This document shows positions 49,763-58,999 of a DNA stretch of 64,000 nt, piece after piece (positions within the stretch are counted from its first letter, which is position 1; every line of letters begins with the position of its first letter). The stretch comes from JAOUEA01 sp963734685 (lineage in GTDB: Bacteria; Actinomycetota; UBA4738; HRBIN12): positions 1,240,001 to 1,304,000 of the forward strand of contig CAVTIC010000007.1 in NCBI GenBank assembly GCA_963734685.1, written 5' to 3'. Made by a program: the position numbers and the translations under genes. The notes under the pieces are model-generated. The model ran no database searches. It was not told the origin of the DNA and was given only the letters and a program-made list of their open reading frames with translations.

Positions 49763-51033
49763 GGTGCGGGCTCCTCCAGCAAAGCCGGTTCCATCTCGGG
49801 GTCGCGCGTGATCAACACCGTCTCGATGCGCCTGCCCTTGACCTCCTCCGCGGTGAACGTGAGCCCGTCGATGCGACATTCCTCGCCCTCGTCGGGGATC
49901 CGCCCGAGGATGTCGAGCACGAGACCGGCGACGGTGTCCCATTCCTCATCGGGAAGGTCGAGGCCGAGCAGCTCGTTCACGTCGTCGATCGACGTCTTGC
50001 CGCTCACCCGGTAGACGCGGTCGCCGACCTGCTCGAACTCCGGCTCCTCGCGGTCGTACTCGTCGGTGATCTCGCCGACCAGCTCCTCGAGGAGGTCCTC
50101 GAGCGACACCAGGCCGGTGACCGAGCCGTATTCGTCGGTGACGAGCGCCATGTGGAACTTCTCGCGTTGCATCTCGCGCAACAGGTCGGCGACCTTCTTC
50201 GACTCCGGCACCCAATGCGCCTCGCGGACGATGTCCGCGAGCGGCGCGTCGTGCTTGCCCTGGTGCAGAGCCTTCAGCACGTCCTTGGCGAACACGATGC
50301 CGATCACGTCGTCGAGGTCCTCGTCGGCGTCATAGACGGGGATGCGCGAGGTGCCGTGCAGGAGCACGAGCGCCTGCACGTCGCGTAGGGCCTTGTCGTC
50401 CTCGATCGCGATGATGTCGGGTCGCGGCACCATGACCTCGCGCACGATCGTGTCGCCGAACTCGAAGATCGAATGGATCAGTTCCTTCTCGCCCTCGTCG
50501 ATCGAGCCTTCCTCGGACCCGACCTGGGCCATCGAACGGATCTCTTCCTCGCTCACGAACGGGCCCGCCTTGATGCCCTTGCCCGGCAGCAGCACGTTGG
50601 CGAGACCGATCAGAGCGCGGGTCGGCCAGGCGAGCAGGCGGCCGAGGAAGTACACGAGGGGCGAGAGGGCGAGCGCCATGCGGTCGGAATGCAGCACGCC
50701 GAAGGTCTTCGACATCGCCTCCACGAATACGAAGTACAGCAGCGTGAACACGAGCGAGGCGATCGTGACGCCGAGGCTGCCGAACTGGTTCTGGGCGAGG
50801 ATCGCGACCAAGATCGCCGAGCCGTTCTGCACGATCATCACGGAGAGGTAGACCGAGTTCAGGTACCGCGGCGGATCGCTTTCGAGGCGCACGAGCAACG
50901 CGGCGTTGCGGTGGCCTTCGTCCTCGAGCGCAAGCGCCTTCACGCGGGTCATGCGCGTGAGCGAACTCTCGGCGAGCGCGAGCAGCGACCCGAGCACGAC
51001 GAGCACCGCGACGAGGGCCCACATCCAGGTCAC
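49759..51033 (-). CDS. CNNM/CorC-type protein (DUF21 - CBS pair - transporter-associated domain)
   Basis: A 424-residue integral membrane protein of the HlyC/CorC (CNNM) family, linked to Mg2+/Co2+ transport or efflux. Order: a DUF21 membrane domain (about 1-190; VAVLVVLGSLLALAESSLTRM, ILVAILAQNQFG, FVFVEAMSKTFG), two CBS motifs (REVMVPRPDIIAIEDDK to IVFAKDVLKAL and VPESKKVADLLREMQREK to LEDLLEELVGEITDEYD) and a C-terminal CorC_HlyC domain. GTG 51033 overlaps the ybeY stop by 4 bases. Confidence 0.94.
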   Translation of the reverse strand: MTWMWALVAVLVVLGSLLALAESSLTRMTRVKALALEDEGHRNAALLVRLESDPPRYLNSVYLSVMIVQNGSAILVAILAQNQFGSLGVTIASLVFTLLYFVFVEAMSKTFGVLHSDRMALALSPLVYFLGRLLAWPTRALIGLANVLLPGKGIKAGPFVSEEEIRSMAQVGSEEGSIDEGEKELIHSIFEFGDTIVREVMVPRPDIIAIEDDKALRDVQALVLLHGTSRIPVYDADEDLDDVIGIVFAKDVLKALHQGKHDAPLADIVREAHWVPESKKVADLLREMQREKFHMALVTDEYGSVTGLVSLEDLLEELVGEITDEYDREEPEFEQVGDRVYRVSGKTSIDDVNELLGLDLPDEEWDTVAGLVLDILGRIPDEGEECRIDGLTFTAEEVKGRRIETVLITRDPEMEPALLEEPAP

Positions 51034-51491
51034 GGCAACCTCACCCCGCTGTAACGCGCCTGACGCGCCCACATCTCGGCGCGTTCGGCGTCGGTCTCGT
51101 GGTCGTAGCCGAGCACGTGCAACACGCCGTGCACCACGAGCAGCCGCAGCTCCGCCTCCACATCGTCGGGGTTGTTGCGTTCCGCGATCATCGGCGCGAT
51201 CACGACGTCGCCCAGCACGCGCACCCCCCGCTCGTCGACGTCGTCCTCGTCGAGCGGGAACGAGAGCACGTCGGTCGGGCCAGGTTCCTGCATGTAGCGC
51301 TCGTGCAGGTCGGCGATCTCCTCCTCGTCCACGAACGACAGCGAGAGCTCGACCTGTTCGTGACCCTCCGCAGCGAGGGTCTCGGCGGCCAGCGCCGCGA
51401 GCGCCGGTTCGTCGACCGCAGCCGGCTGGCGGTTCGAGACGAGGACCCTCGGATGGCCGCCGTCGTCGTCGTTCATCGAGGTGGCGCTCAC
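51030..51491 (-). CDS. ybeY: Endoribonuclease YbeY
   Basis: Zinc-dependent endoribonuclease in 16S rRNA 3'-end maturation and ribosome quality control. The defining HGVLHVLGYDHETDAE metal motif and the upstream PTDVLSFPLD and GDVVIAP motifs are intact. 153 residues. GTG 51491 overlaps the phoH stop by 4 bases, the usual phoH-ybeY pair. Confidence 0.96.
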   Translation of the reverse strand: MSATSMNDDDGGHPRVLVSNRQPAAVDEPALAALAAETLAAEGHEQVELSLSFVDEEEIADLHERYMQEPGPTDVLSFPLDEDDVDERGVRVLGDVVIAPMIAERNNPDDVEAELRLLVVHGVLHVLGYDHETDAERAEMWARQARYSGVRLP

Positions 51492-52486
51492 GGCTCGACT
51501 TCCAGCTGCTGCTGCCCGAACCGATCGTAGGCCTCCACGATGTCCTGCACGATCTTGTGCCGCACCACGTCGCGCCCGCCGAGGTGGCAGAAGGCGATGT
51601 CCTCGATGTCGTCGAGGATCTCCTCGACCACCGCGAGCCCGGACGCCTGTCCGGTGCCGAGGTCGACCTGCGTGGCGTCGCCGTTGATCACGGCCTTCGA
51701 GCCGAACCCGATGCGCGTGAGGAACATCTTCATCTGCTCGGGGGTCGTGTTCTGGGCCTCGTCGAGGATGATGAACGCGTCGTTCAGGGTGCGCCCCCGC
51801 ATGTACGCGAGCGGCGCGACCTCGACGGTGCCCCGTTCCATCAATCGCGGAAGCGTCTCGGCGCCGGTCATCTCGAAGAGCGCGTCGTAGAGCGGACGCA
51901 TGTAGGGGTCGATCTTCTCGTACAGCGTGCCCGGCAAGTACCCGAGGCGCTCGCCGGCCTCGACGGCGGGGCGGGTGAGGATCAGCCGCGAGACTTGACG
52001 CTCCTGCAACGCCTTCACCGCGGTCGCCACCGCCAGGTAGGTCTTGCCGGTACCGGCGGGACCGATCGCGAAGGTCACCGTGTTCGACCTGATCGCGTCG
52101 ACGAAGCGCTTCTGGCCGATCGTCTTCGGCGTGATGCCCTTGCCCCTGGCGGTGAGCAACCGATCGCCCAGCACGTCGGACGGGCGCATCTCCTGCTCGC
52201 CCGCGTCGGTGCCGTCGCCCTTCACGAGCGCGATCGTCTGACCGACCGAGGAATCGGTGAGCTCGTGGCCCTGCTCGAGCAGCACGAGCAGCTCCTCGAA
52301 GATGCGGGCGACCCGCTCGGCCTCCTGCTCACGGCCGGTGACGGTGATCTCGTTGCCTCGAACGAGGATGCGGCAGTCGAACGCCGACTCGATCAGCTTC
52401 AGGAAGACGTCGCGCTGACCGAGGAGGGCCACCATCGGCTGATTGCCCGGAACGAGGATCTTGACCTGGGTGGTGGCGCTCGCCAC
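51488..52486 (-). CDS. PhoH-like ATPase (PhoL)
   Basis: A 332-residue PhoH-family P-loop ATPase (PhoL/YbeZ type), thought to act with YbeY in RNA processing. An N-terminal KH-like stretch precedes the ATPase: Walker A GPAGTGKTYLAVA, then RLILTRPAVEAGERLGYLPG and Walker B FIILDEAQNTTPEQMKMFLT with INGDATQVDL. GTG start; the ribosome-binding site is weak. Confidence 0.95.
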   Translation of the reverse strand: MASATTQVKILVPGNQPMVALLGQRDVFLKLIESAFDCRILVRGNEITVTGREQEAERVARIFEELLVLLEQGHELTDSSVGQTIALVKGDGTDAGEQEMRPSDVLGDRLLTARGKGITPKTIGQKRFVDAIRSNTVTFAIGPAGTGKTYLAVATAVKALQERQVSRLILTRPAVEAGERLGYLPGTLYEKIDPYMRPLYDALFEMTGAETLPRLMERGTVEVAPLAYMRGRTLNDAFIILDEAQNTTPEQMKMFLTRIGFGSKAVINGDATQVDLGTGQASGLAVVEEILDDIEDIAFCHLGGRDVVRHKIVQDIVEAYDRFGQQQLEVEP

Positions 52487-52574
52487 GTGTCTCGTCTCTC
52501 GGGGCGGTAGCCCCGTGCCCTCCTGTGTCAGCGACGGCCGCCGTGCGGCGGCCTTCTCGACACTGTAGCCGAAC

Positions 52575-52922
52575 CTAGCCCGGAGGCCAGCCCATCTCGC
52601 GTCCGCCCAGCAGGTGGAAATGCAGGTGGAACACGGCCTGACCGGCGTCGGGACCGACGTTCGACACGAGGCGCCAGCCCGACTCGGCGATGCCCTCGGC
52701 CCCGGCCAGCTGGGTCGCCGCCTGGACGATGTCGACCAATACGTCGCCGTGATGGTCGCCGAGGTCGGCGAGTGAGGTCACGTGCTCTTTCGGGATCAGC
52801 AGGATGTGCGTCGGAGCCTGCGGGTTCGCGTCGCGGAACGCGACCACTCGATCCGATTCCCGGACGATCTCCGCCGGGATCTCACGCGCCGCGATGCGGC
52901 AGAAGAGGCACGAAGTATCCAT
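52575..52922 (-). CDS. HIT-family hydrolase (HinT-like)
   Basis: A 115-residue histidine-triad nucleotide hydrolase/phosphoramidase. Zinc-type Cys pair CLFC at the N-terminus, then PTHILLIPKEHV and the catalytic HLHFHLLGGR. Acts on nucleotide phosphoramidates such as AMP-lysine. It lies between phoH and dnaJ, where actinobacteria and firmicutes often keep it; the rsmE gene frequently found here is absent. Confidence 0.94.
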   Translation of the reverse strand: MDTSCLFCRIAAREIPAEIVRESDRVVAFRDANPQAPTHILLIPKEHVTSLADLGDHHGDVLVDIVQAATQLAGAEGIAESGWRLVSNVGPDAGQAVFHLHFHLLGGREMGWPPG

Positions 52923-52955
52923 CGCTCGCTCAGCCTACTCCGCGGAAGAGTTCGG

Positions 52956-54068
52956 TCAGAACTCCGGTCGCCGCAGGCGCCCCGCTGCGGGCTCGCGCTT
53001 GGATCCCTGCTCCCCACGGAGCTCGGCGAGACGCTCCCAGAGCTTACGCTCCTCGCGGGACAGGCCCCCCGCGGTCACGACGTGGAGCGTGACGTACAGG
53101 TCACCTCGGCCCCGTCGGTTGAGGTTCGGTACACCACCACCCTTGATGCGAACGACGGTGCCGGACTCGGTGCCCGGATCGACCTGGATGCGTTCCGGAC
53201 CGTCGAGCCCCTCGATCTCGAGCTCGGCACCCAGGGTGGCCTGGGTCATCGTCACATCGAGCACGGTGAACAGATCCTGTCCTCGTCGGTCGAACTCGTC
53301 GGCCGGCTCGACCGAGATGCCGACGTAGAGGTCGCCCGCCGGGCCGCCCGCGAGCCCGGCGTGCCCGTTACCGGCGACGCGCAACTCCATGCCGTCGGAG
53401 ACCCCGGCGGGGATGTCGATCGTCACCGTCGTGGTCTCGCGCCGCCGACCCTCGCCGAAGCACGCCTCGCACGGATCGAGCACCTCCTGACCGGTGCCGC
53501 GGCACGCGACGCACGGGGAGGCGGTCATGACCGTGCCGAAGACGCTCCGTCGAACCGCCTGCACCTGGCCCGCCCCGCCGCACGAGCGGCAGGCGACCGG
53601 CGCGGTGCCCGGTTCCGCGCCGTTGCCCTGGCATCGCCCGCACGCAACGAGACGCTCGATCTCGAGGTCGCGGCGGGCGCCGAACACCGCGTCGCGGAAC
53701 GCGAGGGTGATGCGCACGCCGAGGTCCTCGCCGTGCTGCGTGCGCGAACGAGGGCCACGCCGGCGGCTCCCGCCGACGCCGAACCCCCCCTGGCCGAAGA
53801 ACATGTCGAAGATGTCTTGGATGTCGGTGAATCCGCCGCCGCCCGGGCCGCCGGTCGTGCCGAAGGCGTCGTACTGCCGACGCTTGTCGGGATCGGACAG
53901 GATCTCGTAGGCGCCCGCAACCTCTTTGAATCGCTCCTCCGACGCCGGATCGGCGTTCACGTCGGGGTGCAGCTCTCGGGCGAGACGGCGGTATGCCTTC
54001 TTGATGTCGTCGTCGGTCGCCTCGCGGGTGACGCCGAGCACCTCGTACAGGTCGCGGACGGTCGACAT
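52956..54068 (-). CDS. dnaJ: Chaperone DnaJ
   Basis: Hsp40 co-chaperone delivering substrates to DnaK. J domain with HPD in ELHPDVN, a Gly/Phe-rich linker (GGPGGGGFTDIQDIFDMFFG), four zinc motifs CGRCQGNG, CRSCGGAG, CVACRGTG and CEACFGEG, then the two-barrel substrate-binding region. 370 residues. The ATG follows the hrcA stop with no spacing, so it is under HrcA/CIRCE control. Confidence 0.97.
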   Translation of the reverse strand: MSTVRDLYEVLGVTREATDDDIKKAYRRLARELHPDVNADPASEERFKEVAGAYEILSDPDKRRQYDAFGTTGGPGGGGFTDIQDIFDMFFGQGGFGVGGSRRRGPRSRTQHGEDLGVRITLAFRDAVFGARRDLEIERLVACGRCQGNGAEPGTAPVACRSCGGAGQVQAVRRSVFGTVMTASPCVACRGTGQEVLDPCEACFGEGRRRETTTVTIDIPAGVSDGMELRVAGNGHAGLAGGPAGDLYVGISVEPADEFDRRGQDLFTVLDVTMTQATLGAELEIEGLDGPERIQVDPGTESGTVVRIKGGGVPNLNRRGRGDLYVTLHVVTAGGLSREERKLWERLAELRGEQGSKREPAAGRLRRPEF

Positions 54069-55118
54069 CTACTGGTCCAACTCCGTCGCCAGCTCCGAGA
54101 GCCGCTTGGCCACCGCACGCACGGACGCCATCGCGGACAGGTAGTCCATGCGGGTGGGACCGACGACGCCGATCGTGCCGAGCATCGTCTCGCCGGTCTT
54201 GAACGGCGCGGTGATGATCGAGGCTTCCCATTCGCCGGTCGAGGGGTGTTCGGCGCCGATCGTGACGTTCAGGTCCCCGCGAGCGGAACTGATGTCCTGC
54301 AAGACCGTGAGCATCTCTTCCTCGCGCTCGAGGGTCTCGAACAACCGCCGAAGCGTCTCTCGGCGCATCTGCTGCGCCTCGTTGGCGAGGTTCGATGCCC
54401 CGCCGACCACGACGTGGCCCGCGCCCTCACCCACGGTCGCCACGCGCAGGGTCTCGACGACGGACAGCAGCAGATCGCGTTGGCCTGCTCCGCCCTCGGC
54501 GGCGAGCTGGAGCAGTCGTGCCTGCGCATCGAGGTAGGTCAGACCCCGCAGCGACTGAAGGCGCCGGTCGGCGTCCTTCAGGGCAGCGACATCGACCCCG
54601 TCGGGCTTGTCGACGATCTGCTTGTCGACTCGCCCGTGCTGGCCGACCGCCAGGATCATCAGCGTCGGGCCCATGTCGATGAGCTCGACCCGCACGATCG
54701 GTTCCTCGACGGCGCTCGGTGGCACGGCGAGACCCGCGTAGTGGGTGAGGCGTGAGAGCAACTGCACGCTTCCCTTGAGCACCTCCTCGAGGTCGACGAT
54801 CGCTTCGGCGAAGTAGCCCACGATCAGCCGGCGCTGCGCTTCGCGCAGTCGCCCACCCGCGGGGAGCGAGTCGACGAAGTGCCGGTACCCGGCGTCGGTC
54901 GGGATGCGCCCGGCGCTCGTGTGCGGATGCATCAGGTAGCCGAGCTCCTCGAGCGCCGCCATCTCGTTGCGGATCGTGGCGCTCGAGACCCCGAGCCCGG
55001 CGTGCTCGGCGATCGTCTCGCTGCCCACCGGCTCGCCCGTGCGCACGTACTGCTCGACCACGGCACGCAGCACCGCGGCCTTACGAGGACCGAGCTCCGG
55101 ACGCTCACGCTCCGCCAT
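54069..55118 (-). CDS. hrcA: Heat-inducible transcription repressor HrcA
   Basis: Repressor of class I heat-shock genes that binds CIRCE. Winged-helix N-terminus (RKAAVLRAVVEQYVRTGEPVG, then LGVSSATIRNEMAALEELGYL), a GAF-like middle and the C-terminal GTIGVVGPTRMDY. 349 residues. A TATGAT box lies seven bases before the ATG and CIRCE is immediately upstream, giving autoregulation. dnaJ follows directly. Confidence 0.96.
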   Translation of the reverse strand: MAERERPELGPRKAAVLRAVVEQYVRTGEPVGSETIAEHAGLGVSSATIRNEMAALEELGYLMHPHTSAGRIPTDAGYRHFVDSLPAGGRLREAQRRLIVGYFAEAIVDLEEVLKGSVQLLSRLTHYAGLAVPPSAVEEPIVRVELIDMGPTLMILAVGQHGRVDKQIVDKPDGVDVAALKDADRRLQSLRGLTYLDAQARLLQLAAEGGAGQRDLLLSVVETLRVATVGEGAGHVVVGGASNLANEAQQMRRETLRRLFETLEREEEMLTVLQDISSARGDLNVTIGAEHPSTGEWEASIITAPFKTGETMLGTIGVVGPTRMDYLSAMASVRAVAKRLSELATELDQ

Positions 55119-55125
55119 GGGTCAC

Positions 55126-55131
55126 ATCATA
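55126..55131 (-). promoter_or_regulatory. -10 box of hrcA-dnaJ (leaderless type)
   Basis: TATGAT on the minus strand, seven bases before ATG 55118 and adjoining CIRCE. Confidence 0.6.
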
Positions 55132-55132
55132 C

Positions 55133-55159
55133 GTAGCACTCTCCGCCGGGGAGTGCTAA
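55133..55159. promoter_or_regulatory. CIRCE element (HrcA operator)
   Basis: The right arm GAGTGCTAA is perfect; nine bases separate it from the left arm gTAGCACTC, which has one mismatch to TTAGCACTC. It covers the -35/spacer side of the hrcA promoter and also contains the stop codon of the preceding zinc-ribbon gene. Confidence 0.93.
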
Positions 55160-55950
55160 GGGCCGCAGGGAAGCGCTGCGATGGCCTCGCCCTGCGCGAG
55201 GAGCTCATCCGTCGTGTCCGCCTGATCCGCGAGCGCCTGCCGCAGGTCCTCGGTCGCGGCGATCAGCGCGCGCACCTGCCTCGCCGCCTGCGGGTCACCC
55301 GCCTGCATCAAGGCCTTGGCATCGGCCTTCAGCGTGTCCTGGGCTGCGGCGAGCGCCTGGACGCGCAGCACCTGGCTCTGCTGCACGTGACCGCACATCG
55401 TGGCGGTGGCCGCCTCGACGGTGACCTTGCCCGTCCCCCCGGAGGGAGTGGGGCTCGCGGCGCCTCCACCGTCATCACCACCGAACACGAGGTTGAACAG
55501 CACTACGAGGAGCGCCACCCCAACGAGCGCGGCGACGATCCAGACCCAGGCCGGTCGCCCGCTCGACTCGCGGACCGGCATCGCGAACGCATCCTGGGGA
55601 CCCTCGTCGTCGTTGCCGAGGCCGAGCCCTGGCGGGAACGCCGACACCGGCTGCTCGGCGGGCTGATCGAGCACCGCATCGGTGATCGTCATGGGCGGGG
55701 GTGAGGAAGGAGGCACCGCGGGAGCCGGCTCGGGCACCTCGCGCGGGGGCGGCTCGGCCGACGCGTCCTGCAACAGTCCGCACCGCGGGCAGGTCCACGT
55801 GGTCGCGCCCTGCTTCGAATGGAACCGCGAGCCGCACGACCGGCAGACCACGAATCCCCACTGCCTCCCACACGACGAACAGGTGTAGCCTTGCGACGAG
55901 GCGTCCACCGGCTGAGCGGTCTTGCAGCTCGGGCAGCGCACCGTGGGCAT
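55156..55950 (-). CDS. Zinc-ribbon membrane protein, unknown function
   Basis: A 264-residue protein with an N-terminal cluster of zinc-ribbon pairs (CPSCKTA, CSSCGRQ, CRSCGSR, CPRCGLL), a Pro-rich cytosolic linker, one membrane helix (about 138-157, WVWIVAALVGVALLVVLFNL), a Gly/Ser/Pro spacer and an extracellular helical domain with two cysteines (MCGHV, ALPCGP). It may sense or bind a partner inside the cell and present a domain outside. TAGAGT box seven bases before the ATG. Function not recognised. Confidence 0.78.
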   Translation of the reverse strand: MPTVRCPSCKTAQPVDASSQGYTCSSCGRQWGFVVCRSCGSRFHSKQGATTWTCPRCGLLQDASAEPPPREVPEPAPAVPPSSPPPMTITDAVLDQPAEQPVSAFPPGLGLGNDDEGPQDAFAMPVRESSGRPAWVWIVAALVGVALLVVLFNLVFGGDDGGGAASPTPSGGTGKVTVEAATATMCGHVQQSQVLRVQALAAAQDTLKADAKALMQAGDPQAARQVRALIAATEDLRQALADQADTTDELLAQGEAIAALPCGP

Positions 55951-55957
55951 GGCGTTC

Positions 55958-55963
55958 ACTCTA
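55958..55963 (-). promoter_or_regulatory. -10 box of the zinc-ribbon gene (leaderless type)
   Basis: TAGAGT seven bases before ATG 55950. Confidence 0.45.
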
Positions 55964-55994
55964 GTGCCCGAGCGAGCTGGGGTGATCTCGGCCC

Positions 55995-57116
55995 CTACGG
56001 AGCGCTTCGTGAGCCGCCGGTCGTGAGGCCGAGCACCAGTTCGTTCAGCAACAGCATCCCTCGCTCGGTCGGTACGAACGCTCCGTCGTCCTCGCTGAGC
56101 AGCCCGCTCTCGAGGAAGCGATCCGCGCGATCGTCCTCGATCCAGCTCGAGGGCACCCCTTCGAGGATGCGCAACCGGAGGAACACCTCTTCGAGGTATG
56201 CATCGCTGGGGTCGAGGCTCTCCGAGCCGCCGACCGGATGCTCGCCGCCTTCCACCGTCGCCAGATACTCCTCGGGCGGGCGGACGTTCCACCAGCGGCG
56301 GTCCTCGCGGTACGAGTGGGCGCCGGCGCCCAGGCCGACGTACGGCTGCCGGCGCCAATACCCGAGGTTGTGCGCGCACTCGTATCCGGGCTTCGCCCAG
56401 TTGGAGACTTCGTAGTGGACGTAGCCCCCGTCCCGCAACACCGAGCACGCGAGCTGGAACATGTCGGCCTGCACGTCGGGATCGGGCGCAGGCACGGCAC
56501 CGCGGGCCACCGCGCGGCCGAGTGGCGTCGACGGCTCGATGGTGAGCGCGTACGCGCTCACGTGTTCGGGCGCGAGCGCGATCGTCTCCTCGAGCGTGCG
56601 CTCCCAGGACTCGAGGGTCTCGCCGTCCGCGCCGTAGATCAGATCGAGGTTCACGTTCTCGTATCCGGCGGCGCGAGCCGCAGCGAACGCCGTCCGGACG
56701 CTCTCCGGCGAGTGCAGACGCTCGAGCGACCGCAACACCGCCGGGTCGAACGACTGCGCGCCCATCGACAGCCGCGAGTAGCCCGCCGCGAGCAACCCCA
56801 CGAGGGAGACCTCGTCGAGCGTGTCGGGGTTGGCCTCGGTCGTCACCTCGACGTCGAGCGCGAACCCGAATGCGGCACGCAGACCGGTCAGCAACGAACC
56901 GAGATCGCCGGGCGTCATCGTCGTCGGCGTGCCTCCCCCGAGGAAGACGCTCCCGATCTCGACCCCGTCCCACGCGGGGGCCACCAGCGCGATCTCGCCC
57001 AGCAGAGCCCGAAGGTATCGCGGCTTCAGATGGTCGATGCCTGCGTAGGCGTTGAAGTCGCAATACCCACATCGCGTGAGGCAGAACGGCACGTGCACGT
57101 AGATGCCCGCGCTCAC
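55995..57116 (-). CDS. hemW: HemW-like radical SAM protein (heme chaperone)
   Basis: A 373-residue radical SAM protein of the HemN/HemW group. The iron-sulfur motif is CLTRCGYCDFNAY, then GGGTPT, NPDTLDEV and the HemW-type C-terminal domain. The spacing (CxxxCxxC) and gene position downstream of lepA favour HemW, a heme-insertion chaperone, over coproporphyrinogen oxidase HemN. GTG 57116 overlaps the lepA stop by 4 bases. Confidence 0.93.
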   Translation of the reverse strand: MSAGIYVHVPFCLTRCGYCDFNAYAGIDHLKPRYLRALLGEIALVAPAWDGVEIGSVFLGGGTPTTMTPGDLGSLLTGLRAAFGFALDVEVTTEANPDTLDEVSLVGLLAAGYSRLSMGAQSFDPAVLRSLERLHSPESVRTAFAAARAAGYENVNLDLIYGADGETLESWERTLEETIALAPEHVSAYALTIEPSTPLGRAVARGAVPAPDPDVQADMFQLACSVLRDGGYVHYEVSNWAKPGYECAHNLGYWRRQPYVGLGAGAHSYREDRRWWNVRPPEEYLATVEGGEHPVGGSESLDPSDAYLEEVFLRLRILEGVPSSWIEDDRADRFLESGLLSEDDGAFVPTERGMLLLNELVLGLTTGGSRSAP

Positions 57117-58927
57117 TTCTTTCCCTTCGCTGCGCCCCCGTCGTCGACTCGGAGCGCCTGGATGAACGCTTCCTGCGGCACGTCGACCCTGCCCACCCGG
57201 CGCATGCGCTCCTTGCCCTTCTTCTGAGTCTCGAGCAGCTTCCGCTTGCGGGTGATGTCGCCGCCGTAACACTTGGCGAGCACGTCCTTGCGCTTGGCCT
57301 TCACCGTCTCGCGGGCGATGATCTTCGAGCCGATCGCCGCCTGCACCGCCACGTCGAACAGCTGCCGCGGGATCAGCTCTTTCAGCCGCTCCACCATGCG
57401 CTTGCCGTACACGTAGGCCTTGTCGCGATGCACGATCGTGCTGAAGGCGTCGACAGGTTCGCCGTGCAGCAGCACGTCGACGCGCACGAGGTTCGACTCC
57501 TGGTAGCCCCACGGCTCGTAGTCGAGGCTCGCGTATCCCCGGGTGCCGGACTTCAGCTGATCGAAGAAGTCGAAGACGATCTCGGCCATCGGCAGCACGT
57601 AGTGCACCTCGACCCGCTCGGGCGTGAGGTAACTCATGTCGACGAGCTCGCCGCGGCGTTCCTGACACAGGCCGAGCACGGCACCCAGGTAGTCCGAGGG
57701 CGTGATGATCGTGGCGAACACGACCGGTTCCTCGACCTTGTCGTGGTCCCCGCCCGGGGGCATCTCGGCGGGGTTGTGCACGACGATCATCTCGTCGCCA
57801 CGGGATACGTGGAACTCCACGTTCGGGGCGGTCGCGATCAGCTCGAGGTCGAACTCGCGCTCGAGACGCTCCTTCACGATGTCCATGTGCAGCAGGCCGA
57901 GGAACCCGCACCGGAACCCGAACCCGAGCGCCCTGGACGTCTCGGGTTCGAAATGCAGGGCGGCGTCGGAGAGCTTCAGCTTGTCGAGCGCGTCACGCAG
58001 GTCGGCGTAGTCGCTGCCGTCGGCGGGGAACAGGCCCGACCACACCATCGGCTTCGGCTCCCGGTACCCGGGAAGAGGCTCGGTCGCGCCCTGCTTGCCC
58101 GCCAGCGTGATCGTGTCACCGACCTTGGCGTGGTGCACGTCCTTGAGGCCGGTGACGAGGTAGCCGACCTCGCCGGGGCCGAGCTCGTGCACCGGCGTCG
58201 GCTCGGGAGCGTTCACGCCCGTCTCTTCCGCCTCGGACTCGACGTGCGTGGCGAACATCCGGATCCGGGCGTGCGACGGCAGCACGCCCTCCTGGACCCG
58301 GACGTACGTGATCACGCCGCGGTAGGGGTCGAACATGGAGTCGAAGATCAAGGCCTGCAGGGGCTTCCCCTCGTCGCCGACGGGCGAGGGCACGCGATCG
58401 ATCACCGCGTGCAGCAGCTCGACGACCCCCTCTCCCGACTTCGCGCTGACATGCAAGATGTCTGCCGGGTCGCAGTCGAGCAGGTTCGCGAGCTCCTTCG
58501 TGCGCTGCTCGGGCTCGGCCGCGGGCAGGTCGATCTTGTTGAGTGCGGGCACGATCACGAGGCCGGCGTCGCGGGCCAGGTGGAAGTTCGCGAGGGTCTG
58601 TGCCTCGAGGCCCTGCGCGGCGTCGACGAGCAACACCGCGCCCTCGCACGCCTCGAGCGATCGGGAGACCTCGTAGGTGAAGTCAACGTGACCGGGTGTG
58701 TCGATCAGGTTCAGCTCGAAGCCCTCATGCAGCAGGCGTACGGACTGCGCCTTGATCGTGATGCCTCGCTCGCGCTCGAGGTCCATCTTGTCGAGGTACT
58801 GGGCACGCATCTCGCGACCTTCGACCGTATGGGTGACCTCGAGCAGACGATCGGCCAGGGTCGACTTCCCGTGGTCGATGTGCGCCACGATGCAGAAGTT
58901 GCGGATGTGGGAGGTGTCGGTGCTCAC
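57113..58927 (-). CDS. lepA: Elongation factor 4 (LepA)
   Basis: Ribosome-bound translational GTPase that can back-translocate or aid initiation. G1 AHIDHGKST, G3 DTPGHVDF, G4 NKIDLP, domains as in EF-G, and the LepA-specific C-terminal domain (MVERLKELIPRQLFDVAVQAAIGSK, RKDVLAKCYGGDITRKRKLL). 604 residues. GTG start, with a TACCAT box nine bases upstream; divergent from rpsT. Confidence 0.97.
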   Translation of the reverse strand: MSTDTSHIRNFCIVAHIDHGKSTLADRLLEVTHTVEGREMRAQYLDKMDLERERGITIKAQSVRLLHEGFELNLIDTPGHVDFTYEVSRSLEACEGAVLLVDAAQGLEAQTLANFHLARDAGLVIVPALNKIDLPAAEPEQRTKELANLLDCDPADILHVSAKSGEGVVELLHAVIDRVPSPVGDEGKPLQALIFDSMFDPYRGVITYVRVQEGVLPSHARIRMFATHVESEAEETGVNAPEPTPVHELGPGEVGYLVTGLKDVHHAKVGDTITLAGKQGATEPLPGYREPKPMVWSGLFPADGSDYADLRDALDKLKLSDAALHFEPETSRALGFGFRCGFLGLLHMDIVKERLEREFDLELIATAPNVEFHVSRGDEMIVVHNPAEMPPGGDHDKVEEPVVFATIITPSDYLGAVLGLCQERRGELVDMSYLTPERVEVHYVLPMAEIVFDFFDQLKSGTRGYASLDYEPWGYQESNLVRVDVLLHGEPVDAFSTIVHRDKAYVYGKRMVERLKELIPRQLFDVAVQAAIGSKIIARETVKAKRKDVLAKCYGGDITRKRKLLETQKKGKERMRRVGRVDVPQEAFIQALRVDDGGAAKGKK

Positions 58928-58936
58928 GGTCCACCC

Positions 58937-58942
58937 ATGGTA
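58937..58942 (-). promoter_or_regulatory. Possible -10 box of lepA
   Basis: TACCAT nine bases before GTG 58927; leader of two to three bases expected. GGTGGA nearby could serve as a weak ribosome site. Confidence 0.4.
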
Positions 58943-58983
58943 CGGGCGGGCGAGGCAGCCGCGGCCGGGCGAAGCGCGACTGG

Positions 58984-58989
58984 TACGCT
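58984..58989 (+). promoter_or_regulatory. Possible -10 box of rpsT
   Basis: TACGCT ten bases before ATG 59000; no Shine-Dalgarno seen. Confidence 0.4.
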
Positions 58990-58999
58990 GGGCGGCCGT

